A stretch of 64,000 bases of DNA from Planctomycetia bacterium (GTDB taxonomy: Bacteria; Planctomycetota; Planctomycetia; Pirellulales; PNKZ01). Position numbers and translations under genes: made by a program. How positions within the stretch are numbered: position 1 is the first letter of the stretch; every line of letters begins with the position of its first letter. The notes under the pieces were generated by a model, which was not told where the DNA came from, did no database searches, and saw only the letters and a program-made list of their open reading frames with translations. Location of the stretch: NCBI GenBank assembly GCA_021413845.1, contig JAIOPP010000058.1:1-64000 (forward strand). The letters are read 5' to 3'. Below are positions 44,251-52,858 of this stretch, piece by piece.

Positions 44251-45728
44251 TGAGCGACTTGCCGTTACCCGCCGATCTTGCGCGTTGGCCGGAGAACGTG
44301 TTCGAGTTGCTCGGCGTCGTGCTCGGGACCGACGAGAAGGGGCTGAAGCGCGCCTATCAAAAGCTGATTAAGACGTATCGCCCGGAGCGTTATCCCGAGG
44401 AGTTTCGGCGGATCCGCGAAGCGTACGACACGGCCCTGTCGATCACGGAATGGATGGCCTCGGTCGGCGATCTGCCGAGCATCGAGAAGTCGGCAGCGGA
44501 GCAGGGGAGCGTTCCGCCCGTTGCCGAAGGGGCGAGCATGGAGCAGTCGGCGATTCCGAATTCGGCGGACGTAGCTCCGACCGCGGCGAACGGAAGGCCG
44601 ACGTCCGTCGAACCGACGTACGAGGCCCGACTTGCCGCGGCTTGGGCGCCGGCCGTCGGCGGCGATAGCGCCGCGGCGTATCGCGAGCTCGATGCACTGC
44701 GCAGCGCGACGCCGACCCGGCATGAAGCGTATCTCGGGCTCTATTGGCTGTTGCGGCTCAGCGCGCGGCTCGACGCCGAGCGGCAGCCGTGCGATTGGTT
44801 GATCGCCTGTATGGAAAAGGCGACCGCTTCGCGCGGCGCGGCGGTGGAGTTGTATCGCCGCGAGCTCGAGCGGCGGCCGGCCGAAGCATTGACGCCGCGC
44901 TGCACGACGTTATTACGCGAGACGCTGCTGAGCGGCCCGATCTCGTTGTTGGCCGATTGGCGATGGAAAGCGGCGGTGCGGAGCAACGCTTGGGCCCTCA
45001 TTCGGGAAGACCTGGCCGTGTTGCGGCGCTCGCGCGTGGCTTACGATGCGAGCGTGTGGATGCGAGTCTTGTGGACGGCGGTCGAATGCTTTTGCTGGTC
45101 CGATGCGGAATCGGCAAAAGCGTTGACGGCCGAATGCATGCAAGACCTGGAGCAGTTCGGCAATGCGCAGGAGTCGAACTACGACTCGCTGACGCAACTC
45201 GACTACTTGCGCGAAACGGCCGAGGTAGTGAAGAAGTTGCGCGACGAAGGGGTGTCGCCGGCGTTCTGCAATCTGATCGCCGGCTCGTGGTCGCTCCAGG
45301 CGCTCGACTCTTACGTCGAGATCTGCGCGTTCGTTGCGCCGTGGATCGACGATCCCGCCGAGCTGTTGATTTTGCTGTCGGAAGTGGCCGGGAAGGGACC
45401 GGCCGCGCTGAGCCGTTTCGGGCAGCTCGTGCAGCAGGTGCAAACGGAGACGGAGCGGAACGGCGAGTCGTTTTGGACTTTGGAAACGGCCCGCGGCGTG
45501 GTCGTGGATTTTCTCGATGTCCCGACGTTGAAGCAGGGTTACACCTCCGAGTTTCGTTTGCGGCTGTTGAAGTTTTGCCTCTACCATCAGCTTGCGCCGG
45601 AAGCCGTGGCGCAGGTAATGGCGGAGAATGAGTTCTACGCCTCGATCAACGCGCGGCCGGCGGAAGAGATCGCGCGCGATTGGCCGCTGCGGTTCACGTA
45701 TCAAACGCTGCGGCTCGTCACGCTTTAG
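44250..45728 (+). CDS. J-domain-like protein with degenerate HPD motif
   Basis: A 492-residue protein. Residues about 16-70 align with a J domain (ENVFELLGVVLGTDEKGLKR, then IREAYDTAL), and the loop that should read HPD is RPE in TYRPERYPEEF. The remainder is helical, with repeats of Trp- and Leu-rich helices that look like TPR/SEL-type or DjlB/DjlC C-terminal regions. In Escherichia coli hscC is linked to djlB/djlC genes encoding J proteins. It is translationally linked to the preceding membrane protein. Loss of the His makes ordinary stimulation of Hsp70 ATPase doubtful. Confidence 0.75.
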   Translation: MSDLPLPADLARWPENVFELLGVVLGTDEKGLKRAYQKLIKTYRPERYPEEFRRIREAYDTALSITEWMASVGDLPSIEKSAAEQGSVPPVAEGASMEQSAIPNSADVAPTAANGRPTSVEPTYEARLAAAWAPAVGGDSAAAYRELDALRSATPTRHEAYLGLYWLLRLSARLDAERQPCDWLIACMEKATASRGAAVELYRRELERRPAEALTPRCTTLLRETLLSGPISLLADWRWKAAVRSNAWALIREDLAVLRRSRVAYDASVWMRVLWTAVECFCWSDAESAKALTAECMQDLEQFGNAQESNYDSLTQLDYLRETAEVVKKLRDEGVSPAFCNLIAGSWSLQALDSYVEICAFVAPWIDDPAELLILLSEVAGKGPAALSRFGQLVQQVQTETERNGESFWTLETARGVVVDFLDVPTLKQGYTSEFRLRLLKFCLYHQLAPEAVAQVMAENEFYASINARPAEEIARDWPLRFTYQTLRLVTL

Positions 45729-45764
45729 CGCGGGAGCTTAAGCCGCTCGGGACCGGCCGTTCGC

Positions 45765-45792
45765 TTGACGTTCGCCGGCGAAGGGGGACAAT
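45765..45792 (+). promoter_or_regulatory. Promoter for ispD
   Basis: TTGACG (45765-45770) and GACAAT (45787-45792) with a 16-base spacer, about 65 bases upstream of the GTG start. Confidence 0.45.
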
Positions 45793-45856
45793 AGTACGCT
45801 TCGCTGCTGCCGCCTTGTGTCGTTCCGTATCGTCCCCCTGTTAGCGAGCTTGTCCC

Positions 45857-46594
45857 GTGTCGAACTTCGCCGTGATCTTGCCGGCCGCCGGGAAGAGCAG
45901 CCGCTTTCGCGATAAGAACTACAAGAAGCCGTTCGTGCCGCTCGGCGGGAAGCCGGTGTGGTTGTATTCGGTCGAGCGGTTTCTTGCTCGCAGCGAAGTG
46001 AAGCAAGTGATCCTCGTCATCGCGCCGGAAGATCGCGAAGAGTTCGATCGGAAGTTCTCGGCGAACGTCACGTTTCTGGGGATCGAGGTCGTCGCCGGCG
46101 GGGCCGAGCGGGCCGATTCCATTCAGAACGGCCTCGCACGGTTGAAGCCCGAGATCGAGTTCGTCGCCGTGCATGACGCCGCGCGACCCTGCATCGCCGA
46201 CGAATGGATCGGCCGAGTCTTCGCGGCGGCGGAAAAAACGGATGCCGCGATTCTCGGCGTGCCGGTCGCTTCGACGTTGAAACGAGTTACGGCCGACGGC
46301 ACGATCGAAGAAACGGTTTCGCGCGCGAACCTTTGGGAGGCCCAGACCCCTCAAGTATTCCGCAAAGAGCTGCTGCTGGAAGCGTATGCCAAGCGGGCCG
46401 GCTTCCAAGCGACCGACGATGCGCAACTCGTCGAGCGCTTGGGGCGCAAAGTAGCCGTGGTCGCCGGGTCGCCGATCAACATGAAGATCACGACCCAAGA
46501 CGACCTGCGCTTCGCCGAGCAAGCGATCAAAGCACTGCCGAAGCCGAAGAACGATTTCTCGAATCCGTTCGCGGGGGACGACTTTTTTCGTTAG
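45857..46594 (+). CDS. ispD: 2-C-methyl-D-erythritol 4-phosphate cytidylyltransferase
   Basis: A 245-residue IspD, third step of the MEP isoprenoid pathway, making CDP-ME from MEP and CTP. The CTP-binding N terminus AVILPAAGKSSRFRDKNYKK, the GGAERADSIQNGL motif, VAVHDAARPCI, and the C-terminal ATDDAQLVERLGRKVAVVAG are all present. It begins with GTG and is longer than many homologues by a short acidic, aromatic tail (NPFAGDDFFR). It has its own promoter, separate from the chaperone operon upstream. Confidence 0.93.
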   Translation: MSNFAVILPAAGKSSRFRDKNYKKPFVPLGGKPVWLYSVERFLARSEVKQVILVIAPEDREEFDRKFSANVTFLGIEVVAGGAERADSIQNGLARLKPEIEFVAVHDAARPCIADEWIGRVFAAAEKTDAAILGVPVASTLKRVTADGTIEETVSRANLWEAQTPQVFRKELLLEAYAKRAGFQATDDAQLVERLGRKVAVVAGSPINMKITTQDDLRFAEQAIKALPKPKNDFSNPFAGDDFFR

Positions 46595-46613
46595 TAGTTG
46601 ATTGTTGAAATGA

Positions 46614-46705
46614 CGAAGTGCGAATGACGAAAGAATGACGAATGACGAAGCACGGAAGGCCTTTCGTCATTCGTACTTCGTGCTTCTTTCGTCATTCGCA
46701 CTTCG
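46614..46705. repeat. Long inverted repeat between ispD and tyrS
   Basis: The arms at 46614-46635 and 46684-46705 are perfect 22-base complements (CGAAGTGCGAATGACGAAAG and on), with further partial pairing inside. The unit CGAATGACGAA recurs several times, giving an AT-richer, iterated look unlike the flanking genes. It could end the ispD transcript, or be a dispersed intergenic element. Confidence 0.75.
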
Positions 46706-46763
46706 ACATTCGTGCTTCTTTAGTTGAGTCTCGAATCTCTCTCGCTTTCTCGGTTTAAGTAGT

Positions 46764-48053
46764 ATGTCGCAAGCTCCTGAAGTGTTGGCCGATCTCCGTC
46801 GTCGCGGCATGGTGCATCAAACGACGGATGACGCCGGGCTGAGTGCCTGGCTCGCCGAGAAGCCGCGCACGCTCTACGCCGGCTTCGACCCGACGGCCGA
46901 TAGCCTGCATGTTGGGCACTTGGTGGCGTTGATGATCTTGCGCCGTTTTCAGCGGGCCGGGCATCGGCCGATCGCGATCGTCGGCGGAGCGACCGGCATG
47001 ATCGGCGACCCGAGCGGCAAGAGCGACGAGCGGAATCTGTTGTCGAAAGAGCAACTCGCGGCCAATGTCGACGCGATGCGCGAGCAGATGCGCCGGTTCC
47101 TCAGCTTCGACGGGCCGCAAGGAGCGCTGCTGCTGAATAACCTCGACTGGATCGGGCCGTTTACGTTTCTCGATTTCCTGCGCGACGTCGGGAAGAATTT
47201 TTCCGTGAACATGATGCTCGCGAAAGACTCGGTGAAGGCTCGGCTCGGCTCCGATGCCGGGCTCAGCTACACCGAGTTCAGCTACATGCTCCTCCAGGCG
47301 TACGACTTCGTGAAGCTCCACGAAGCGCACGGCTGCGAGTTGCAAGTCGGCGGAAGCGATCAATGGGGGAACATCACGGCCGGCATCGACCTCGGGCGGC
47401 GCATGCGCGGCGTGCAACTCTACGGCATGACCTGTCCGCTGCTGACGGATAGCGAAGGTCGCAAGATGGGGAAATCCGAAAAGAGCGGCACGGTTTGGCT
47501 TTCGCCTGCGAAGACGTCGCCGTACCAGTTTTACCAATACTGGGTGAACGTGACCGACGCCGACGTAGCGAAGTGTCTCGCGCTCTTCACCGACTTGAGC
47601 CATGCGGAGCTCGACGCGCTCGATGCCGCGCGCGCCGCGGACGCGAGCAAGCGCGAGAGCCAGAAGCGGCTCGCCGACGAACTGACGAAGCTCGTTCACG
47701 GCGAGGCCGGCCTCGCCGAAGCGCAGCAAGCGACGCAGACCCTCTTCGCCACGCCGGTCGATCAACTGAGCGGCGAGCTCTTGGAGCAAGCGCTCGCGGG
47801 GATGCCGTCTAAAGAGCTTCCCCGCGCGAAGCTCGACGGCGCAGGGCTGAACATCATCGAAGCGATCGTCGCCGCCGGTTTAGCGACGAGCAACAGCGAC
47901 GCTCGCCGCGCCATCCAAGGAGGCGGGGCCTACGTGAACGACCACCGCATCGACGACCTCAAAACGCAACTGACCGCCGAGCAGTTGATCGGCGGAGCGT
48001 CGATGATCGTGGCGGTGGGGAAGAAGAAGAAAGCCGTGCTAAGGTTCGTTTAG
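46764..48053 (+). CDS. tyrS: Tyrosyl-tRNA synthetase
   Basis: A 429-residue class I synthetase that charges tRNA-Tyr. The HIGH-type motif is HVGH (residues 49-52) within ADSLHVGHLVALMILRRFQ; the KMSKS-type motif is GRKMGKSEKSG, starting near residue 234. The Tyr pocket GSDQWGNITAGIDL is visible. The C-terminal S4 RNA-binding domain begins around residue 360 (LATSNSDARRAIQGGGAYVN). Full length, no oddities. Followed by a REP-like palindrome. Confidence 0.96.
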   Translation: MSQAPEVLADLRRRGMVHQTTDDAGLSAWLAEKPRTLYAGFDPTADSLHVGHLVALMILRRFQRAGHRPIAIVGGATGMIGDPSGKSDERNLLSKEQLAANVDAMREQMRRFLSFDGPQGALLLNNLDWIGPFTFLDFLRDVGKNFSVNMMLAKDSVKARLGSDAGLSYTEFSYMLLQAYDFVKLHEAHGCELQVGGSDQWGNITAGIDLGRRMRGVQLYGMTCPLLTDSEGRKMGKSEKSGTVWLSPAKTSPYQFYQYWVNVTDADVAKCLALFTDLSHAELDALDAARAADASKRESQKRLADELTKLVHGEAGLAEAQQATQTLFATPVDQLSGELLEQALAGMPSKELPRAKLDGAGLNIIEAIVAAGLATSNSDARRAIQGGGAYVNDHRIDDLKTQLTAEQLIGGASMIVAVGKKKKAVLRFV

Positions 48054-48064
48054 GACGTTTGTGA

Positions 48065-48126
48065 ACCGGACGCTAACGCGTTCCGGCTAATAGAAGCCCA
48101 TCAGCCGGAACGCGTTAGCGTCCGGT
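48065..48126. terminator. REP-like double palindrome, probable bidirectional terminator
   Basis: Two 24-base arms (48065-48088 and 48103-48126) are perfect complements with a 14-base loop. Each arm can also fold alone around a GTTA or TAAC loop with CCGG ends. It lies between the converging tyrS and NfeD genes. The arms share 20 of 24 bases with the element at 59960-60046. Confidence 0.75.
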
Positions 48127-48129
48127 CTC

Positions 48130-48711
48130 TCAGCCTAGCGGCCCCTCGAAGGGATCGAGCCCCAGCGACTCGATCGGGCGGTTCAGTGGGTCGTTCGGGT
48201 CGCCGACGGGTGGGAGTTCTTCCTTCGTCGGGCGTACGACGAGCCGGGTGCCGCGGACGTCGACCACTTTCACGTGCGTCCCATCGTCGACGGCGTCTCC
48301 TTCGCTCACGGCGTCGTAGATCCGGCCGTCGACGAGGACCGGTCCGCCCGGCAGCATCTCGGCCTTCGCCGTGCCGAACTTACCGATGAGCACGTGCCGC
48401 TGTTTTCGCAAGTCGGCGTCGGGCACGGCGTCGTCGCCCGTCGGCACATCGAGCAAGATGCGCTTCCCGAGCGGCGTACTCGGCCAGAGCTTGAAGCCGA
48501 TCGCCAGGAGGATCGGCGTCCCGAAGACGGCGATCGTCATGAAGCCCAGGCCCGCGGTAGAGGAGTGACGAAACGCGGTGACGATCGACGCGATGACCGA
48601 CACGGCGGCGATGAACGCCAATACGCCGCCCGAGGGAACGAACATTTCGATGATGACGATCAACAGCCCGAAAGCGAGCAAGCAAGCGGCCCAGGCGAGA
48701 GGGGACATCAT
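48130..48711 (-). CDS. Short NfeD-family membrane protein
   Basis: A 193-residue protein with three to four hydrophobic segments (AACLLAFGLLIVIIEMFVPS; FIAAVSVIASIVTAF; GLGFMTIAVFGTPILLAIGF) and a C-terminal OB-fold NfeD domain (GKFGTAKAEMLPGGPVLVDG; DGTHVKVVDVRGTRLVVRP). It lies 79 bases downstream of a long NfeD protein on the same strand. NfeD proteins support membrane-quality or lipid-raft related functions with partner stomatins; no stomatin gene is in this window. Confidence 0.85.
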   Translation of the reverse strand: MMSPLAWAACLLAFGLLIVIIEMFVPSGGVLAFIAAVSVIASIVTAFRHSSTAGLGFMTIAVFGTPILLAIGFKLWPSTPLGKRILLDVPTGDDAVPDADLRKQRHVLIGKFGTAKAEMLPGGPVLVDGRIYDAVSEGDAVDDGTHVKVVDVRGTRLVVRPTKEELPPVGDPNDPLNRPIESLGLDPFEGPLG

Positions 48712-48790
48712 CGGCAGCGTCTCATATTACCCACGTCTTACGATCACGCGTCTTACGATCACACAGCGTACGTCGGGCTTGGAACATAAA

Positions 48791-51043
48791 TCAAGCGTTG
48801 GCTTGCCGCACGACGACGCGCGTTCCTTGCACTTCGATCACTTCGATCGGCAACCCACGATCGATGAACTCTCCTTCGCTGATCACGTCGACCAGTTGCT
48901 CGCCGAAGCGGGCCTTGCCGCCGGGCACCAGCGTGGTCGAGGCGGTGCCGCGAGCGCCGAGCAAGTGTTGGAACTGCCCGAGCGATTCGCGCCGCGAAAG
49001 CTCGCTCAGTTCTTCGCCGATGGGAGGCGCCAGCAACACGCGGCTGAACATCGGTGCGTGCGGCAGAAAGCGGCGCATTATGGCCGAAGTGGCGATCGTG
49101 CCGCCGATCGCGCCGACGACCACCAACAGCGACGTTCGCAGATGCTCCATCTGGTAGTCGTTGCGCGGGATGACGAACGTCTGACTCGCCAACACGAGCG
49201 AAGTGATGACGAGCAAGCCGCCGCCGAGCCCGAAGATGCCGACGCCGGGAAAGACGAAGATCTCGATCAAGACGCAGAACATGCCGAGAGCGAAGAGCAG
49301 CGCTTCGAGCCAGCCGGCGGTTCCGCCGAGATGCTGGCTCCAGAAGTAGAGCACGAAGCAGACCGCGGCGACGAACCCACCGACGCCGACTCCCGGCGTG
49401 TGCAGCTCCATGTAGAGCGCGGCCCCGCCGATGAGCAGCAACAGCAAACTCAGGCTCGGCGTGTTAAGGGCGGCGATAAACTGCATCGCGAGATTCTGTT
49501 CGAGCAGCTGCGGGTCGTGCTCCAAATGGTACAGCGCTTTGAATTCCGCGAAGTCGGCGACCACATGCTGCGACAGACCGAGATCATCGGCCCGCTTGCC
49601 GGAAAGCAGCAGGTTGTGCTGCGGGGCTTTGATTTGTTCCCCTTGTTGCCATTGCCCGGTGTCGGGTCGGCGATCGACTTCCGCCTCGGTGAAGTATTCG
49701 GTCAGGCCGTTGTCGCGGCGGGTATAGCGAAACACTTCGAGCTTCGGGTTGACCATCGCCGCGGCGAGCGTCGGCGAGTGGAATTTCGCGCCGGCGATGT
49801 CGCGAAACGTGATCTCGGTCGTGGCGATGTTCCGATCTTCGATCGCCTTCGCGCCGCTGCCGCCAAGCTCGGCGTCGGGCAGCATCACGATCTGGTCGCA
49901 AGCCAGTGCGATGAGGGCCGCATCGCCGCGCGCTTCGCCGGCGATATAGGCTACGGTGCGCCGCTTCGAAGGGTCGAGCCCCTTCGCAAGATGATGCGCG
50001 AGCTCCGAGCTCGCGGCGAAGTCTCCGCCCGGGCTATCGATCCAGACGCAGATGAAGTTAACGTCGTTCTTACGAATCTCGTCGTCGATGACTTTGATCT
50101 TCTCTTGAATCATCTCGGCGTTGATCACCCCTCGCACGTCGACGCGCACGGTGCGCCATTCGCCGTCGATCGAGGGATCTTCTTCGAGCGCTTCGCCGGA
50201 GAGGCCGAGCTCTTGCAACAGCTCCGTCTTATCCGCCGTGCGGCGGCCGACGAAGCCGAACTCTTGCGCTTGGGCTCCCGTGAAGAGTCCCGGCCGGCCG
50301 GCGGGAATCACCACCTTCGGCTCGCTCACCGCTTTGCGCTTTTTGAGCGCTTCGAGATCTTCGCGTAAGACGAACTCCCGGCTGCTCTCCGTTTCGACTT
50401 GGAGCAGCTCGATCTTTTTATCGAGCATCTTCAGCGCGATCGGCAGCGGCACGGTCTTGCGCCCTTCGGCGATCTGGCGATAGCCGGCGGTCATGACCTG
50501 ATCGATCGAGGTTTCGTGCGTTCCGGCATCGCCGATTTCGGTCGTCTCGTTCACGCCGTCTTTATGGATGATGATCTCATTGCACGCCAGCGCGACGAGC
50601 ACGCCGTGGCCGGTGAGCGTCTTCGGGACGTAAGCGATCGTGGTCGCGCCGTTGAGGTTCGGCCCGCTGAGATACTTCGCCAAGTCGTGAGCGCTGCCGA
50701 ACTCGGTGCGGCCCGACTGGATCTCCAAGATGACGACCGGCCATTGCTGATGCTTCTTCGCCTGATCGACGAAGGTCTCGACGGTGCGCCGAACCCGATC
50801 CCGAACCTTGTCCGTGATCGGAGCTCCGATGCGGAGGTATTTGCCGACCCGCTTTTCACCGGCAGGGCCGAGTTGCGGCGGACCGGCTTTCGCCCCTTCG
50901 GGCTTCTCCGCGGCCGGCTTGCCGGGCTCGTCGCCGCTGGCAGGTGCTTGGGCCAGCAGGCCCGAAGCTTGTGCCAGGAGGCATGTAGCCGTTAGTAAGC
51001 TGAAGACCGGAACCGTCAGTGTGCGAAGCATCGCCTTTACCAT
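48791..51043 (-). CDS. Long NfeD protein with tandem ClpP-like domains
   Basis: A 750-residue protein: signal peptide (MLRTLTVPVFSLLTATCLLA), a first ClpP-like domain around residues 80-260, a second around 290-440 (FICVWIDSPGGDFAASSELA), four transmembrane segments and a C-terminal NfeD OB domain (ISEGEFIDRGLPIEVIEVQG). In active NfeD proteases the serine lies in an A-S-A-G motif just before LIALACD. Here those places read RGDAALIALACD and TGHGVLVALACN, so both serines are replaced by glycine. The start was set at ATG 51043; ATG 51031 or GTG 51064 are alternatives. Confidence 0.85.
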   Translation of the reverse strand: MVKAMLRTLTVPVFSLLTATCLLAQASGLLAQAPASGDEPGKPAAEKPEGAKAGPPQLGPAGEKRVGKYLRIGAPITDKVRDRVRRTVETFVDQAKKHQQWPVVILEIQSGRTEFGSAHDLAKYLSGPNLNGATTIAYVPKTLTGHGVLVALACNEIIIHKDGVNETTEIGDAGTHETSIDQVMTAGYRQIAEGRKTVPLPIALKMLDKKIELLQVETESSREFVLREDLEALKKRKAVSEPKVVIPAGRPGLFTGAQAQEFGFVGRRTADKTELLQELGLSGEALEEDPSIDGEWRTVRVDVRGVINAEMIQEKIKVIDDEIRKNDVNFICVWIDSPGGDFAASSELAHHLAKGLDPSKRRTVAYIAGEARGDAALIALACDQIVMLPDAELGGSGAKAIEDRNIATTEITFRDIAGAKFHSPTLAAAMVNPKLEVFRYTRRDNGLTEYFTEAEVDRRPDTGQWQQGEQIKAPQHNLLLSGKRADDLGLSQHVVADFAEFKALYHLEHDPQLLEQNLAMQFIAALNTPSLSLLLLLIGGAALYMELHTPGVGVGGFVAAVCFVLYFWSQHLGGTAGWLEALLFALGMFCVLIEIFVFPGVGIFGLGGGLLVITSLVLASQTFVIPRNDYQMEHLRTSLLVVVGAIGGTIATSAIMRRFLPHAPMFSRVLLAPPIGEELSELSRRESLGQFQHLLGARGTASTTLVPGGKARFGEQLVDVISEGEFIDRGLPIEVIEVQGTRVVVRQANA

Positions 51044-51392
51044 CGGTAGATCGACCTGCCCCACAGGGGTCTAATGCGGCCCGAGACCTTAGTGGCCCCA
51101 CACCGAAACGGCCCAGGAACTCGCGGCCTGAAACGCCTCGATAAGCACTTCGCCGCTCGGGCGTAAGTATTTACCGAATATGGCCTTTCGTCCGGGAATT
51201 ATAGAGAGCCGGCCCGGCGAGTCAATCAGCGGAGCCCGGGTAGGCGATCTGCAACTGAGACGCAACTCGCCACGCAAGAAGGAGTTACGCTCCCGGAGAC
51301 GGCCTCTCGATCTCCGAGGCGAGTGGCCGGTGTGAACCGGCCGTTGGGGGGCGGCACAAGTGCCGTATCTCTACAGGAACATTCGCCCACGC
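51044..51392. other. Intergenic region between TIGR03009 and NfeD genes
   Basis: About 350 bases with no supported gene. It should hold the NfeD promoter. Two compact hairpins lie near the end of the TIGR03009 gene and are listed separately as possible terminators. Confidence 0.5.
51325..51365 (-). terminator. Two hairpins after the TIGR03009 gene
   Basis: CGGCAC-TT-GTGCCG (51352-51365) and GGCCGGT-GTGA-ACCGGCC (51325-51342) both form perfect stems shortly downstream of the TIGR03009 stop. They lack a clear T-tract, so termination is inferred from position and pairing. Confidence 0.4.
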
Positions 51393-52484
51393 TTACCGAT
51401 TCGCCGACGGAGCCAAGCCGACGTTGATGTTCGGCTGTCCGTTGGGAGGGCCGGCTTGTTGTGGGTTCGCACCCGGCGCGGCTCCTTCCGGTTCGTCGCC
51501 GCTCGGCATCACCTGGTGTTGCCAACCGAACGGCGTACTGGGGCGCACGAAGACGCCGGTAAACTCGCGAAAGTTGTTAAACGCTCCGTTCACGACCATG
51601 TCCGTGAACTGATAAACGGTTCGGTCTTTGCCGTTGGGCAAGTGCATGTTCAAGGCAAACGGCTCCAGCTTCGTCACCGCCTTGCCGTCGTGGGCGAAGC
51701 TCAGAATTAGATCGATCTTCTGGAAGTTCGCGGCGTCTTTGGCGTGTCGAGGATAGACCTCGAGCCAGACCTGATCCGCTTGGTTGGCTTGGGGCGTCGT
51801 GATACGCAGCCAATAGCGGGCCTTCATCTTTCCGGCATCGACGCCGAACACGAACGGCATCGGCCCGTCGGCGATCGCTTGCCCTTGCATTGCTTTCGGC
51901 AGCGGATGTTCGCGCATCTGCTTTAAGTCGTTCCGAAATTCGAAGACGGCGGCGCCCGTGCAGATCCACTTCTCGCTGGCGTCGTCGAGCTCGTAGTAGC
52001 CTTTGTCGGGGGCGGCGTATTTCAGTTTCCCTTTGACGATCCGCTTCGCGGCGTTCGCGTTTCCGAACACGCCGTCGTAGTCCCAGCGGGTAAAGGTCGA
52101 TTCATAAGTCTTCACCTGACCGCTCTTCATTTGCCAATCGGTGAGCAGTCGATCGAGCACCTCTTCTTCCGGCGGCGAGAGCACGAAGGGAGCTTGCTGG
52201 AGCGGCTGCGGTGCCGGCGCCGGCAACATGCCATTTCCCGGCGGCAGCCCTTGCTGCGGAACCCCGGCCGGCGGGCCGACGAGTTGCTGCTCGAGCGGCT
52301 GCGGCGGCAATTGTTGTTGTTGCAGCAGCTGTTGTTGCTGTTGTTCAGGTGGAAGTTGCTGCTGCGGAAGCGGTTGTTGCTGTTGTTCGGGGAATTGCTG
52401 CTGTTGCGCCGTTGCGACGACGGCCCAAAAGATCACCAGCAACATGACCGAAAGCGCCGTGAGCGGAACGATGCGCGACGACAT
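51393..52484 (-). CDS. TIGR03009-family secreted protein with Gln-rich N terminus
   Basis: A 363-residue protein of a planctomycete-specific family (TIGR03009), probably with a LolA-like fold. It has a signal peptide (LTALSVMLLVIFWAVVATAQ), then a low-complexity Q/P-rich segment of about 60 residues. The family core starts near APFVLSPPEEEVLDRLLTDW and includes TYESTFTRWDYDGVF, ISIF-like strands and DKGYYELDDASEKWICTG. I preferred ATG 52484 over GTG 52493. Function is unknown; the polyQ/P region may be a flexible tether. Confidence 0.85.
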   Translation of the reverse strand: MSSRIVPLTALSVMLLVIFWAVVATAQQQQFPEQQQQPLPQQQLPPEQQQQQLLQQQQLPPQPLEQQLVGPPAGVPQQGLPPGNGMLPAPAPQPLQQAPFVLSPPEEEVLDRLLTDWQMKSGQVKTYESTFTRWDYDGVFGNANAAKRIVKGKLKYAAPDKGYYELDDASEKWICTGAAVFEFRNDLKQMREHPLPKAMQGQAIADGPMPFVFGVDAGKMKARYWLRITTPQANQADQVWLEVYPRHAKDAANFQKIDLILSFAHDGKAVTKLEPFALNMHLPNGKDRTVYQFTDMVVNGAFNNFREFTGVFVRPSTPFGWQHQVMPSGDEPEGAAPGANPQQAGPPNGQPNINVGLAPSANR

Positions 52485-52858
52485 AGCGAACACCTAGCGG
52501 AGAAGGAGACGACGCTGGAGACAACACCGACGGGAGGCAAAATGCGGGCGGGATTCTAGCAACATGCCCAAACCGACCCTAGACCGATTCACCCCGCTGG
52601 CGGCACGATTCGGCCTCGCGCTGCGCGGCCGCGCGAACTCCGGCCGGCCGCTGGTCGACCTCGTGCCGGCAGGCCTCGCGAAACCTCGCACAAGTATGCC
52701 CTCGGAATAGGTTTTGTCCGTCGCCGAGGCCGAGAAACGCCGGTTTCGTCGCCGTTCATGCACCGTTCGGCATGGGATTCGCCCGCATGGCTTGGGCGAT
52801 TCCGCCTCGGCTGGCCCGCCGGCTTCCATCTCGCGACCTCTTCTTTGAGCGGCTCACT
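52485..52858. other. Intergenic region between divergent TIGR03009 and HAD-ATPase genes
   Basis: About 370 GC-rich bases. Frames are open on both strands but none resembles a known family or shows a good start site. It should hold promoters in both directions; I found no clear consensus. Confidence 0.45.

Noticed and set aside
46600-46720. CRISPR array, because of recurring CGAATGACGAA units
   Set aside because: Units are uneven, inverted and without spacers of regular size; no cas genes are present.
52141-52497. Cys/Gly-rich plus-strand frame resembling a metal-binding protein
   Set aside because: It is the complement of the CAA/CAG-rich Gln segment of the TIGR03009 gene, so the Cys runs are an artefact of the repeat.
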